From: Cohaesibacter celericrescens
GTDB taxonomy: Bacteria > Pseudomonadota > Alphaproteobacteria > Rhizobiales > Cohaesibacteraceae
Assembly: GCF_002866925.1 (NCBI RefSeq)
Contig: NZ_PKUQ01000047.1
Coordinates: 142,859-206,858, forward strand
Reading direction: 5' to 3'
Length of the DNA stretch: 64,000 nucleotides
In this document: one piece after another, positions 10,182-19,264 of the stretch
How the letters are laid out: each line of letters begins with the position of its first letter
How positions within the stretch are numbered: the stretch's first letter is position 1
The notes under the pieces: generated by a model
What the model was told of the DNA's origin: nothing
Databases searched by the model: none
Seen by the model: only the letters and a program-made list of their open reading frames with translations
Program-made: the position numbers and the translations under genes

Positions 10182-11561
10182 ATGATGAAAATTTATGCAG
10201 AAAAGGCGCTGATCTCACGTGGTTGGCAGGATGATGTTTTGGTGTCTGTTGATGATGCCGGTGTGATCCAAACCATTCAGGATAATGTTGATGTGGCGAC
10301 GGTCGAGGGGGATGTTGCGCGCGTCGGAATTCTGTTGCCAGCACCAACCAATCTGCATAGTCATGCCTTTCAGCGCGCCATGGCGGGGATGAGCGAGCGG
10401 CGTGGACCGGAGCCGCGCGATACCTTTTGGACATGGCGACAGATCATGTATCGGTTCCTCGACATTCTGACCCCTGATGATATCGAAGCCATTGCTGCAT
10501 TTGTGCAAATGGAAATGTTGGAGGCAGGGTATGCCTGTAATGCCGAGTTTCATTATGTCCACCATCAGCCATCTGGTGCTGCCTATGACAATTTGTGTGA
10601 ATTATCTGATCGCATTGGTGCTGCGACAGTTACCAGCGGCATTGGCCTAACGCTGTTGCCGGTTCTTTATGAATATGGCGGGTGTGATCATCGACCGCTT
10701 GGCGCAGGTCAAATTCGCTTTGGTAACAATTTTGATCAATTTGCCCGTCTGCATGAGGGCGCAAGCGCGATGGTCGCGACATTGCCCGCGGACTGTACCA
10801 TCGGTGTCGCGCCTCATTCCTTAAGGGCTGTCTCCATTGAGGCCTTGGCAGACTGTGTGGAGCTTGCCGGATCGGGGCCGTTGCACATGCATCTGGCCGA
10901 GCAAGTGAAAGAAGTGGAAGAAGTCCACGCCGCCTATGGCAAACGGCCGGTGGAATGGCTCTTGGATCGCCATCCGGTCGCTGACAATTGGTGTTTGATC
11001 CACTGTACACAGATGAATGACTTTGAGACCGATGCTTTGGCTGCGACGGGGGCGGTGGCAGGGCTCTGTCCGATTACCGAATCCAGCCTCGGGGACGGGA
11101 TTTTTAATGGCGTGCGCTATTTGGGCGCCAAGGGGCGGATCGGGGTCGGCTCTGACTCCAATGTTCGTATTTCTTTAACCGAAGAATTGCGAACGCTGGA
11201 ATATTCGCAACGCTTGCGGGATCGCTGTCGTGCTACGGTCGCAACGGACAGCCAGTCCACGGGGCGGGTTTTGTTTGATGCGGTTGCCCTTGGTGGTGCG
11301 CAGGCTGCAGGCAGACAGAGCGGAGTGATTGCCGAAGGGCAATTGGCCGATCTGATGGCGCTGGATAGTTCGGACGTGACGCTGGATGGCAGCAAAGGCG
11401 ACGAGATCCTTGATACCTGGATTTTTGCCGGTGACGATAGAATGATAACGGATGTCTGGTCTGCGGGGCGGCATTTGGTTATACAGGGAACCCACATATC
11501 AAGTGATGCCATTCGGGCGCGCTACGGTCAGGTGATGAGAAGGCTGAGGCAAGCATTTTGA
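10182..11561 (+). CDS. hutF: Formimidoylglutamate deiminase
   Basis: Fourth step in the five-enzyme branch: it hydrolyses N-formimidoyl-L-glutamate to N-formyl-L-glutamate plus ammonia, the substrate of HutG. The 459-residue amidohydrolase shows the family motifs HSHAFQRAMAG, LHMHLAEQVKEVEE, LIHCTQM and GVGSDSNVRISL, which contribute zinc ligands and active-site residues. Having hutF together with hutG (and no hutE or ftcD) shows that the organism uses the deiminase branch. It is divergent from hutI and overlaps hutC by 4 bp. Confidence 0.95.
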   Translation: MMKIYAEKALISRGWQDDVLVSVDDAGVIQTIQDNVDVATVEGDVARVGILLPAPTNLHSHAFQRAMAGMSERRGPEPRDTFWTWRQIMYRFLDILTPDDIEAIAAFVQMEMLEAGYACNAEFHYVHHQPSGAAYDNLCELSDRIGAATVTSGIGLTLLPVLYEYGGCDHRPLGAGQIRFGNNFDQFARLHEGASAMVATLPADCTIGVAPHSLRAVSIEALADCVELAGSGPLHMHLAEQVKEVEEVHAAYGKRPVEWLLDRHPVADNWCLIHCTQMNDFETDALAATGAVAGLCPITESSLGDGIFNGVRYLGAKGRIGVGSDSNVRISLTEELRTLEYSQRLRDRCRATVATDSQSTGRVLFDAVALGGAQAAGRQSGVIAEGQLADLMALDSSDVTLDGSKGDEILDTWIFAGDDRMITDVWSAGRHLVIQGTHISSDAIRARYGQVMRRLRQAF

Positions 11562-12259
11562 CGGGAAAAGAGCCAAACAGTTGGACGCAAATCCGCGAGG
11601 AACTGCTCCGGCGGATCAATGAGCGCGTATGGCAGCCGGGCTCATTGATACCCAATGAGTCCGAATTGGCCGAAGAGTTTCAGTGTGCCAGAACGACCGT
11701 CAACCGGGCTTTGCGCGAGTTGGCCAGCGCAGGCATTGTGACGCGCAAACGCAAGGCGGGAACGCGCATTGCGATTAATCCGCCACACAAAGCCATTTTG
11801 ACCATTCCGATTATCCGCGAAGAGGTGGAAGCCAAGGGCGCGCTGTATCGCCATACGATATTGCAACGGGTCAAGCGCTCGCTGCCAGCCTTTTTGTCAG
11901 GGGCCTTTCGTGTGTCAGAAGACACCACATTGCTTTATACCGAGACGATGCATTTTTCTGACAACCGTCCTTTCATCTTTGAAGAGCGGTACACTTCCCT
12001 TGCTGCTGTTCCATCCTTTGATGCTTTGGATCTGGATAGCATCAGCATCAATGAGTGGCTGGTGCAAAATGCGCCCTATTCGGGAGGGGAATTGAGCTTT
12101 TTTGCCACACAAGCCGACGCCAAACTGGCGCGGAATTTTGACATTGCTGAAGGAAGTGCGCTGTTTGCGACAGAACGCAGCACATGGAATCAGGATCAGC
12201 CCATTACGCATGTGCGCTTGGTTTATATGCCCGGCTATCGCATGCGTACCAGTTTTTGA
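11558..12259 (+). CDS. hutC: Histidine utilisation repressor, GntR/HutC family
   Basis: A 233-residue repressor with an N-terminal GntR winged helix (WTQIREELLRRINERVWQPGSLIPNESELAEEF, then ARTTVNRALRELASAGIVTRK) and a C-terminal UTRA effector domain (ERYTSLAAVPSFDALDL onward), expected to bind urocanate as inducer. It starts at a TTG (11558) whose bases overlap the hutF TGA stop as TTGA, so it is translationally coupled to hutF. Autoregulation through the hutI/hutF intergenic region is expected for this family. Confidence 0.92.
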   Translation: MTGKEPNSWTQIREELLRRINERVWQPGSLIPNESELAEEFQCARTTVNRALRELASAGIVTRKRKAGTRIAINPPHKAILTIPIIREEVEAKGALYRHTILQRVKRSLPAFLSGAFRVSEDTTLLYTETMHFSDNRPFIFEERYTSLAAVPSFDALDLDSISINEWLVQNAPYSGGELSFFATQADAKLARNFDIAEGSALFATERSTWNQDQPITHVRLVYMPGYRMRTSF

Positions 12260-12282
12260 TGCATTGGGTATATTGGGATGCT

Positions 12283-12306
12283 TCCTGCGCTTCTAAAAGC
12301 GCAGGA
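12283..12306. terminator. Hairpin between convergent hutC and uspA
   Basis: TCCTGCGCTT (12283-12292) pairs perfectly with AAGCGCAGGA (12297-12306) around a 4-base loop, a strong 10 bp stem. It lies between the ends of two convergent genes and can terminate or stabilise both transcripts. There is no T-run on either side. Confidence 0.55.
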
Positions 12307-12332
12307 GTTGGTCTCGATCTCGTAAGGCCGAA

Positions 12333-12740
12333 TTATCGGATGACATGAACCGAACAAGGCGCGTGACGCACAACGCGTGCTGCCGTTGATCCCAGGAAAT
12401 AGTCTTGCATTCCGGGACGATGGGATGCAACGACGATCAAGTCCACATCATGTTCTTCAGCATAGTCCACAATCACGGTGCCTGCGTTGCCATCGTCGGA
12501 CGCCACTGTGGCGTTTGGAATGGTTTTTGCGATGGCTTCTAGCTCGTCCAATACATATTTACGGGCTTCTTTGCGGACATCGGGAGGGACTTGAGACGCA
12601 ACATAGGCTGGCACAATATCAAACACATGCAAGAGAATAATATTGGCGGTGTCATCGGCCAAAGCCTTTACGGCTTCCAATGCGCCTGTTGGGCTGTGGT
12701 CATGATCAAGTGCAATGGGGACAAGGATGTTTTTATACAT
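12333..12740 (-). CDS. Universal stress protein, UspA family
   Basis: A 135-residue single-domain Usp protein. It begins MYKNILVPIALDHDH and ends with the nucleotide-binding signature VVASHRPGMQDYFLGSTAARVVRHAPCSVHVIR, which matches the ATP-binding Usp subgroup (G-x2-G-x9-G-S/T). A strong ribosome binding site (AGGAGGAG) precedes the ATG. The gene stands alone between hutC and the alcohol dehydrogenase gene. Its specific role is unknown; Usp proteins are generally induced by starvation or stress. Confidence 0.92.
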   Translation of the reverse strand: MYKNILVPIALDHDHSPTGALEAVKALADDTANIILLHVFDIVPAYVASQVPPDVRKEARKYVLDELEAIAKTIPNATVASDDGNAGTVIVDYAEEHDVDLIVVASHRPGMQDYFLGSTAARVVRHAPCSVHVIR

Positions 12741-12826
12741 CTGGTACTCCTCCTACAGGACAGGCCTTAACACGGCTTGTTTGGGCACATTTGGGGCCCC
12801 TGTCCTTTGGCCGATAGTAAACAGTG

Positions 12827-12871
12827 CCGCGCCGATTTGATTTGAGTTTATTATACTCCAAACCGGCGCGG
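12827..12871. terminator. Long GC-clamped hairpin between alcohol dehydrogenase and uspA
   Basis: CCGCGCCG (12827-12834) pairs with CGGCGCGG (12864-12871), and the interior can continue pairing through TTTGAGT against ACTCCAAA, making a nearly continuous 45-base hairpin with a TTATTAT loop. It lies 33 bp beyond the stop of the leftward operon and 87 bp before uspA. It may terminate the operon or sit in the uspA leader. There is no clear U-run. Confidence 0.5.
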
Positions 12872-12904
12872 AAACACATGACTATTATCGGGCTGTGCCT
12901 ATTT

Positions 12905-14050
12905 TTATAGCACTGCTTGGAAGAGCTTGCGCAGGTTGTCAGCGGTCAGCTCAATGGGGTTGCCACCACAGGACGGGTCTTTCAATGCACCTTCAACCAG
13001 CTTGTCGATGTCGGGGTTGGTGACACCCAGATCGCTCATGCGTTTTGGGATGCCCAGACTGTCATTGAAGCCATCCACAAAGGCGCAGAAGTCATCAAAG
13101 CCACCGCTCAGTCCAAGATATTGGGTGATGATATCAAAGCGTTTTTCGATAGCAGGGCGGTTGAATTGAAGTACTGCCGGCATGCAGATCGCATTGGTGG
13201 TGCCGTGGTGGGTGTGATACATCGCACCGAGTGGATGGCTCAGGGCATGGATGGCACCAAGGCCCTTTTGAAAGGCGGTAGCCCCCATTGCTCCAGCGGA
13301 CATCATGTTGGCTCTGGCTTCAATGTCGGTTCCGTCTTTATAGGCGCGAGGCAGGTTCTCGACGACCAGCCGCATGCCTTCCAAGGCAATGCCCTGGCTC
13401 ATAGGATGATAATGCGGGCTGCTGAAAGCTTCAACACAATGCGCAAAGGCATCAAGGCCTGTGCCTGCGGTGATCGCTGGTGGCATGCCTACAGTCAGCT
13501 CTGGGTCACAAATCACCACAGCAGGCAACACTTTGGGATGGAAGATGATTTTCTTCTCGTGAGTGACCGAATTGGTGATGACGCTGGCGCGGCCCACTTC
13601 AGAGCCGGTGCCTGCGGTGGTGGGCACTGCCACGATGGGCACAATGGCGTCGCTGTCGGCACGAGTCCACCAGTCTCCAATGTCTTCAAAATCCCAGATC
13701 GGGCGGATCTGGCCAGCCATAAAGGCAACCATTTTGCCAAGATCAAGGCCGGAACCGCCACCAAAGGCGATCACACCATCGTGGTTGCCTGCCTTGAACG
13801 CTTCAACGCCAGCGCTGAGGTTGATCTCATTGGGGTTGGGGTCAACATCGCTAAAAATAGCACGACCCAGCCCAGCAGCCTCGATGACATCCAGAGTTGA
13901 AATGGTGACGGGCAGGGATGCCAGACCACGATCGGTGACAAGCAATGGATGCTTGATACCGGCTTGGGCACATGCTGCGCCGATTTCTGCAATGCGGCCA
14001 GCGCCGAATTTAATTGCGGTCGGATAGGACCAGTTGCCTGTGAGGGTCAT
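12905..14050 (-). CDS. Iron-containing (group III) alcohol dehydrogenase
   Basis: A 381-residue NAD(P)-dependent alcohol dehydrogenase. The metal ligands are present in GTGLDAFAHCVEAF (Asp and His) and in ALSHPLGAMYHTHHG (two His), and the nucleotide-binding GGGSGLDLGKM motif is intact. The start at 14050 (MTLTGNWSYP) is supported by a GAAGGTGA ribosome binding site and by an ATGA overlap with the aldehyde dehydrogenase stop; a longer reading from 14155 would lie inside that gene. It is the last gene of the leftward operon and is expected to oxidise a hydroxyl group to the aldehyde used by the neighbouring dehydrogenase. Confidence 0.92.
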   Translation of the reverse strand: MTLTGNWSYPTAIKFGAGRIAEIGAACAQAGIKHPLLVTDRGLASLPVTISTLDVIEAAGLGRAIFSDVDPNPNEINLSAGVEAFKAGNHDGVIAFGGGSGLDLGKMVAFMAGQIRPIWDFEDIGDWWTRADSDAIVPIVAVPTTAGTGSEVGRASVITNSVTHEKKIIFHPKVLPAVVICDPELTVGMPPAITAGTGLDAFAHCVEAFSSPHYHPMSQGIALEGMRLVVENLPRAYKDGTDIEARANMMSAGAMGATAFQKGLGAIHALSHPLGAMYHTHHGTTNAICMPAVLQFNRPAIEKRFDIITQYLGLSGGFDDFCAFVDGFNDSLGIPKRMSDLGVTNPDIDKLVEGALKDPSCGGNPIELTADNLRKLFQAVL

Positions 14051-15429
14051 TGCGTCACCTTCTTGAGATGGTATGATTTTGGACGGGTCAGGTTCTGGTA
14101 CCCGATAACAGACAAGCCGCCGCCGCGGCCGGTTTGCTTGCAGCCGGTCCAGCATAAGCCGGGGTCGAGATAGTCGGCACGATTCATGAAGACAGTGCCG
14201 GTTTCAATGCGGTCTCCCACAGCGATTGCACGGTCGATATCTTTGGTCCAAAGACTGGCTGTGAGGCCAAAGTCGCTGTCATTCATTAGCGCGATGGCTT
14301 CTTCGTCATCTTTCACAGACATGATGCCAACGACAGGCCCGAAGCTTTCTTCGCGCATGACCCGCATGTCATGGGTGACATTGGTCAGGATTTGTGGCGT
14401 CAGATAGGCACCGCCATCATCTTGCGCAAATGTCTCGATGTGGGCCTTGGCGCCGGCTTCAACGGCCTCGGCGATTTGGTCGCGGACTTCTTTGGCAAAG
14501 CGCACGTTGGCCATTGGACCGATGGTGGTCTCTTGGTTCAAAGGATTGCCAAGTTTGTAGCTATTGACGATGGCCACGGCTTTTTCGACAAAGGCATCGA
14601 ACAGGCTCTCATGAACATAAATGCGCTCAATGCCACAACAGCACTGGCCGGAGTTGAACATGGCTCCGTCGATCAGAGTGTCGACCGCTGCGTCAAGGTC
14701 GGCGTCCGGCATAACATAACCGGGGTCTTTGCCGCCCAGCTCTGTGCTTACGCCGGTGAAGGTGCCAGCAGCCGCACGTTCCATCGTTTGGCCCCCACCG
14801 ACCGAGCCGGTGAAATTGATAAAATCAAAGGCGTTGTCAGCGATGAGTGCAGAGGTGGTGTCATGGCTTAGGAACAGATTCTGGAAAACATCCTCAGGCA
14901 CACCAGCGGCTTGGAAGGCTTTGACCATACGCTCGCCGACGAGAAGCGTTTGCGTGGAATGCTTCAACATCACTGTGTTGCCTGCGATCAGGGCAGGGGC
15001 CACAGTGTTGATGGCGGTCATATAGGGGTAATTCCATGGCGCAACCACCAAGACGACCCCATGCGGCAGGCGCTTGATGTAGCGTTTGAAGGTGGCGTCC
15101 TCACCGACCATGATATCGGCCAATGCTTCTTGCGCAATGGAGGCCATGTGGCTGGCCCGCTCGTTGAAGCCACCAAATTCACCGCCGTAGCGCACGGGGC
15201 GTCCCATCATTTGGGCTAGCTCTGGCACTATTTCATTGTTCATCTCGCCCACTTTGGCGACCCCGGCCATGACGAGCGCAATCCGCTCTTGCAGGGGCCT
15301 TGCAGCCCAAGCAGCCTGCGCTTTGCGTGCCGTCTTGGCGGCAGACTTGGCGTCTTGCAAAGACAGAACAGGGCGCTCTGCAAAAACCGACCCATCAATG
15401 GGGGAGATACATTTCAGCATCTGTGACAT
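14047..15429 (-). CDS. NAD(P)-dependent aldehyde dehydrogenase
   Basis: A 460-residue aldehyde dehydrogenase. The catalytic cysteine lies in FNSGQCCCGIERIYVHE and the general-base glutamate in VSTELGGKDPGYV; NFTGSVGGGQTMERAA is the cofactor loop. The C-terminus has NRADYLDPGLCWTGCKQTGRGGGLS, as in succinate-semialdehyde-type and related enzymes. It lies 12 bp after the glutamine-synthetase-like gene and is coupled by ATGA to the alcohol dehydrogenase. The likely role is oxidation of an omega-aldehyde to the acid. The true substrate is unknown. Confidence 0.92.
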   Translation of the reverse strand: MSQMLKCISPIDGSVFAERPVLSLQDAKSAAKTARKAQAAWAARPLQERIALVMAGVAKVGEMNNEIVPELAQMMGRPVRYGGEFGGFNERASHMASIAQEALADIMVGEDATFKRYIKRLPHGVVLVVAPWNYPYMTAINTVAPALIAGNTVMLKHSTQTLLVGERMVKAFQAAGVPEDVFQNLFLSHDTTSALIADNAFDFINFTGSVGGGQTMERAAAGTFTGVSTELGGKDPGYVMPDADLDAAVDTLIDGAMFNSGQCCCGIERIYVHESLFDAFVEKAVAIVNSYKLGNPLNQETTIGPMANVRFAKEVRDQIAEAVEAGAKAHIETFAQDDGGAYLTPQILTNVTHDMRVMREESFGPVVGIMSVKDDEEAIALMNDSDFGLTASLWTKDIDRAIAVGDRIETGTVFMNRADYLDPGLCWTGCKQTGRGGGLSVIGYQNLTRPKSYHLKKVTQ

Positions 15430-15441
15430 GGGAGTTCCTTA

Positions 15442-16803
15442 TTATGCGCGCTCTAAACCGCGCGCGACTTCATAGTCGGTCACTATTTTGTTGAATTCGT
15501 CAATTTCCCACTCGGCCGCGCGGGCATAGTGGTCGATCACATCATCGCCCATGGCTTCGCGCAGCATGGAAGAATCTATCAGTGCCGCGCGCGCATCGCG
15601 CAAGGTCCGCGGAACGTGATGTTGGTCGTCATTTGCATATGCGTCCCCTGAATAGGCTTCAGGCAGGGGGAGCTTTTCTTCGATGCCTTTGAGGCCCGCT
15701 GCCAACAGTGCAGCTTGTGCCAGATAGGGGTTCATATCGGCGCCAGGGGTGCGGCATTCGATACGCACCGCTTTTGAACCTTCACCGCAAAGCCGATAGG
15801 CGGCGGTACGATTGTCGACCGACCAGACGATCTGGGTCGGTGCAAAGGTGCCTTTGGCAAAGCGTTTGTAGCTGTTGATATAGGGGGCCAAGAAATAGGT
15901 GTAATCGGCGGCATATTTCATCAGGCCTGCAACATAATGATCCATCAATTCTGATTTGCCCAGCGGCCTGTCCGGGTCGAAGAAAGCGTTTGTGTCGTCT
16001 TTCCAGAGTGATTGATGCACGTGGGAGGCGCTGCCGACACGGTCTTTGTGCCATTTGGGCAAAAAGGACGCGGCCAAACCATGCTGATGGGCAATTTCCT
16101 TGATGCCATGTTTGGCAAGCGTGTGGTGATCAGCGGTGGCCAGAGCATCTGAATATTTGATATTCAGCTCTTCCTGACCGGCTTCAGCTTCGCCTTTGGA
16201 GCCTTCAATCGGGATGCCCATTTCGCGCAAATGATTGCGGATCGGACGCATCACATATTCTTCCTTGGACGTTTGGAAGATGTGATAATCCTCGTTGTAG
16301 TTGGAAATAGGCTCCAGTTTGAAACCGCTTTTGGCGATGTCGTCATGGGTGCCTTTGAAGAGGAAAAATTCCAGCTCGGTCGCCATGATGGCTGTCAGGC
16401 CCAGAGCATTTGCGCGTGCGATCTGTTTTTTCAGCATCTCACGCGGGGAATGGGGAACAGGCGCGTGTGTGTGATGGTCCAGAACGTCGCACAGAACCAT
16501 GGCCGTGCCTTCCAGCCATGGCACAGGCCGCAGGGTGGTCAGGTCTGGCTTCATGACATAATCGCCATAGCCGCTTTGCCAGCTGGTCGAGGCATAGCCC
16601 TCGGGCGTTGCCATCGTCAAATCGGTTGCAAGCAGATAGTTGCAGCAGTGGGTTTCGTCTTGTGCAATCTCAAGAAATGCTTCGGCATGAAAGCGCTTGC
16701 CCATGAGGCGCCCTTGCATGTCGATCATGCAAACCAGAACTGTGTCAATCAGTTTGCTGGCAATGGATTTTTTGAGAGTATCAACGGTCATGGCTTGGTT
16801 CAT
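15442..16803 (-). CDS. Glutamine-synthetase-family ligase, probable gamma-glutamylamine synthetase
   Basis: A 453-residue glutamine synthetase fold protein. The N-terminal beta-grasp is followed by the catalytic domain with MATELEFFLF, GEAEAGQEELNIKYSDAL, GSASHVHQSLW and VDNRTAAYRLCGEG motifs that bind metal, glutamate and ATP. It is closer in layout to PuuA/IpuC-type enzymes, which attach glutamate to amines, than to GlnA; it lacks the adenylylation-loop sequence I would expect of housekeeping GlnA. Its neighbours (aldehyde and alcohol dehydrogenases, TRAP importer, amidohydrolase) support a catabolic role on an imported amine. The assignment to gamma-glutamylation is inference. Confidence 0.82.
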   Translation of the reverse strand: MNQAMTVDTLKKSIASKLIDTVLVCMIDMQGRLMGKRFHAEAFLEIAQDETHCCNYLLATDLTMATPEGYASTSWQSGYGDYVMKPDLTTLRPVPWLEGTAMVLCDVLDHHTHAPVPHSPREMLKKQIARANALGLTAIMATELEFFLFKGTHDDIAKSGFKLEPISNYNEDYHIFQTSKEEYVMRPIRNHLREMGIPIEGSKGEAEAGQEELNIKYSDALATADHHTLAKHGIKEIAHQHGLAASFLPKWHKDRVGSASHVHQSLWKDDTNAFFDPDRPLGKSELMDHYVAGLMKYAADYTYFLAPYINSYKRFAKGTFAPTQIVWSVDNRTAAYRLCGEGSKAVRIECRTPGADMNPYLAQAALLAAGLKGIEEKLPLPEAYSGDAYANDDQHHVPRTLRDARAALIDSSMLREAMGDDVIDHYARAAEWEIDEFNKIVTDYEVARGLERA

Positions 16804-16857
16804 GGCGTATTTTCCAAAGAGGGCTGGAGACGGGAAACCCGCCTCCGGCTATCTGTA

Positions 16858-17895
16858 TCAAGAGTAACGATATGGGCGACCTGCTTTTTGCATGTCGGCA
16901 TTGTATTTCTTGATGATTTCGACAACTTTTGCTTTTGTCTCGGACTCTGCTGCCACTTCATCCCAGAAGACAACTGCTGCGTCTTCTACCTGTTTCCATT
17001 CCTCATCAGGAATAGATGTCAGTTTCATTTTGGTGCCGTCAACGCGCAGGCTGGCTTCTCCACCCCAATACCACCACTGGCGATAATAATGGGACTGATC
17101 ACAACAAACGCGGAACAGCGCTTGCAGATCTTCAGGCAACTCGTTCCAGCGGCCCATATTAGCAAAGAAAGAGCCTGCCCATGCGCCGGAGATGTTGTTG
17201 GTGAGGAAGTAGTTGGTCACATCTGCCCAACCGACGGTGTAATCTTCGGTGATGCCGGACCATGCGACGCCGTCCAGCTCGCCGGTTTGCATGGCAACTT
17301 CAATGTCTTCCCATGGCAGGGTGACAGGCACAACGCCGAACTGGCTGAGGAAGCGACCAGCGGTTGGGAAGGTGAAGACTTTTTTGCCCTTCAGGTCGGC
17401 CAAAGAGTTGATCGGGTCTTTGGTGGCAAAGTGGCATGGATCCCAAGATCCGGCTGAGATGTGTTTGACGCCGACTTTGGAATATTCTTCATCCCAGATT
17501 TCATTCAGACCATATTGGTTGAACAGCACTGGTACATCGAGGGAATAACGGGAGGCAAACGGGAAGTAGCCACCGAAGACGGTGACATCGGTCGGAGATG
17601 CCATTGAATCGTCATCGGACTGAACCGCATCAATCGTGCCTTTTTGCAAGGCGCGGAACAACTCACCTGTTGGGACCAGCTGATCGGCATAAAACAGCTC
17701 GATCTGCATGCGATCACCTGCAATCTGGTTAAACAGTTTGATTGCAGGATCAATGACATGGGCGGCCAGAGCCGGGCCAGCATAAGTTTGCATGCGCCAC
17801 TTGATGGTGCTTTGTGCAAGGGCTGGGGTCGCCAGAGGTGCAGCAGCAGCGCCAATCGCTGCTGTCTTTAAAAAATTACGTCTCGAAGTTGTCAT
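16858..17895 (-). CDS. TRAP transporter substrate-binding protein, DctP family
   Basis: A 345-residue periplasmic receptor with a Tat-type signal (SRRNFLKTAAIGAAAAPLATPALA). The fold is the DctP type: HVIDPAIKLFNQIAGDRMQIELFYADQL, then LKGKKVFTFPTAGRFLSQFGVVPVTLPWEDIEVAMQTGELDGV, which includes the arginine normally contacting a carboxylate. The ligand may therefore be an organic acid or zwitterion. A GGAGAACACAA ribosome binding site precedes the ATG. It follows the dctM gene and precedes the glutamine-synthetase-like gene in the same operon. Confidence 0.9.
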   Translation of the reverse strand: MTTSRRNFLKTAAIGAAAAPLATPALAQSTIKWRMQTYAGPALAAHVIDPAIKLFNQIAGDRMQIELFYADQLVPTGELFRALQKGTIDAVQSDDDSMASPTDVTVFGGYFPFASRYSLDVPVLFNQYGLNEIWDEEYSKVGVKHISAGSWDPCHFATKDPINSLADLKGKKVFTFPTAGRFLSQFGVVPVTLPWEDIEVAMQTGELDGVAWSGITEDYTVGWADVTNYFLTNNISGAWAGSFFANMGRWNELPEDLQALFRVCCDQSHYYRQWWYWGGEASLRVDGTKMKLTSIPDEEWKQVEDAAVVFWDEVAAESETKAKVVEIIKKYNADMQKAGRPYRYS

Positions 17896-17947
17896 TTGTG
17901 TTCTCCATTTGAGTGATTGCCGGTTTCTTTTGAAACTCTTGCATTTA

Positions 17948-19264
17948 TTAATTGTAGATCGCTTCTGGAAGCCAAAGTGCGATCTGAGGAAAAAGCATAA
18001 TGATGATCAATGTCAGAACCATCACACCAACGAAGGGCACGATGGATCGGTAGATATCACGCAAGCCGATTTCCGGAGGAGCCATGGCGCGCATGAGGAA
18101 CAGATTGTAGCCAAAAGGCGGTGTCATATAGGCGATCTGGGTGGTGATGGTGTACAGCACGCCATACCAGATTAGATCGAAACCAAGAGCGCCGACAAGG
18201 GGAACATAGAGCGGAGCGACAATAACAAGCATCGCCGTATCATCCAGAAAGGTTCCCATGATGATGAAGCTGAGCTGCATCAGAATCAGGATCATCCATG
18301 GGGACAGTCCCATTTGCTCGGTGAAGAGATTTTCCATCGCCTTGACGGCACCCAGTCCATCAAACACAGCACCAAAGCCCAACGCCGCGACAATGATCCA
18401 CATGAACATGCAAGAGATGCCCAGAGTCTGGCGGGTGCAGGTTTGAAAGATTTTCCAAGTCATTCGCCGTTTGAGAATCGACGCAGCAAGAGCTGTAAGG
18501 GCGCCAATGGCTGAACTTTCGACCAGAGATGTCCAGCCGTTGACAAACGGCACCATCATGGTTGCGAAAATGGCCAATGGCAGGATGCCTGCGCCCAATA
18601 GGCGGATTTTCTCTGAGCGTGGCACGTTTCCAGCTTCGTGGAGTGCAGGCCCCAATTTGGGGTTGATGCGACAGCGGATCCAGATGTAGAGAATGAACAT
18701 GGCGGCCATCAGCAGGCCGGGAACGATACCAGCCAGCCAAAGCTGTCCAACGGGCTGACGGGCAATCATGGCATAGAGCACCAGAACCACCGATGGCGGC
18801 ACCAGAATGCCAAGCGAAGACCCCGCCTGAATGACGCCGGTCACCATTATTTTGTCATAGCCACGTTTGAGCAGCTCGGGCAGGGCAATGGTGGCGCCAA
18901 TCGCCATTCCGGCAACGGACAAGCCGTTCATCGCCGATATCAACACCATAAGGCCAATGGTGCCCATGGCAAGGCCGCCGCTGACATCGCCAAACCAGAC
19001 ATGGAACATGCGATAAAGATCATCGGCCAAACGGCTTTCGGACAATACATATCCCATGAAAATAAACATTGGCAGAGTGAGCAGAGGGTACCATTTCATG
19101 AGTTTCATGGCCGCAGAAAACGGAATGTCCTGCCCGCCTGTTCCCCATAAGGCCATGGCCGCAATGGCCGCAATGGCGCCAATTGCACCAAAGACCCGCT
19201 GACCTGAAAACAGCATCAGCATCATTGAGGCGAACATAAAGATTGCAATGTGCTCTTGGCTCAT
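17948..19264 (-). CDS. TRAP transporter large permease, DctM family
   Basis: A 438-residue membrane protein with roughly twelve hydrophobic segments, the sodium-coupled transport subunit of a TRAP system. Family marks include MFIFMGYVLSESRLADDLYRMFHVWFG, GLMVLISAMNGLSVAG and IPPS-like LVPPSVVLVLYAMIARQPVGQLWLAGIVPG. I start it at 19264 (MSQEHIAIF), where ATGA overlaps the small-subunit stop; the in-frame reading continues further upstream but inside the small-subunit gene. Confidence 0.92.
   Translation of the reverse strand: MSQEHIAIFMFASMMLMLFSGQRVFGAIGAIAAIAAMALWGTGGQDIPFSAAMKLMKWYPLLTLPMFIFMGYVLSESRLADDLYRMFHVWFGDVSGGLAMGTIGLMVLISAMNGLSVAGMAIGATIALPELLKRGYDKIMVTGVIQAGSSLGILVPPSVVLVLYAMIARQPVGQLWLAGIVPGLLMAAMFILYIWIRCRINPKLGPALHEAGNVPRSEKIRLLGAGILPLAIFATMMVPFVNGWTSLVESSAIGALTALAASILKRRMTWKIFQTCTRQTLGISCMFMWIIVAALGFGAVFDGLGAVKAMENLFTEQMGLSPWMILILMQLSFIIMGTFLDDTAMLVIVAPLYVPLVGALGFDLIWYGVLYTITTQIAYMTPPFGYNLFLMRAMAPPEIGLRDIYRSIVPFVGVMVLTLIIIMLFPQIALWLPEAIYN

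Noticed and set aside
12917..13900. Rightward open frame of 327 codons
   Set aside because: It is a shadow of the iron alcohol dehydrogenase gene on the opposite strand.
16231..17457. Rightward open frame of 408 codons
   Set aside because: It is antisense to two well-supported genes (glutamine-synthetase-like and dctP) and crosses their boundary; no similarity is seen.
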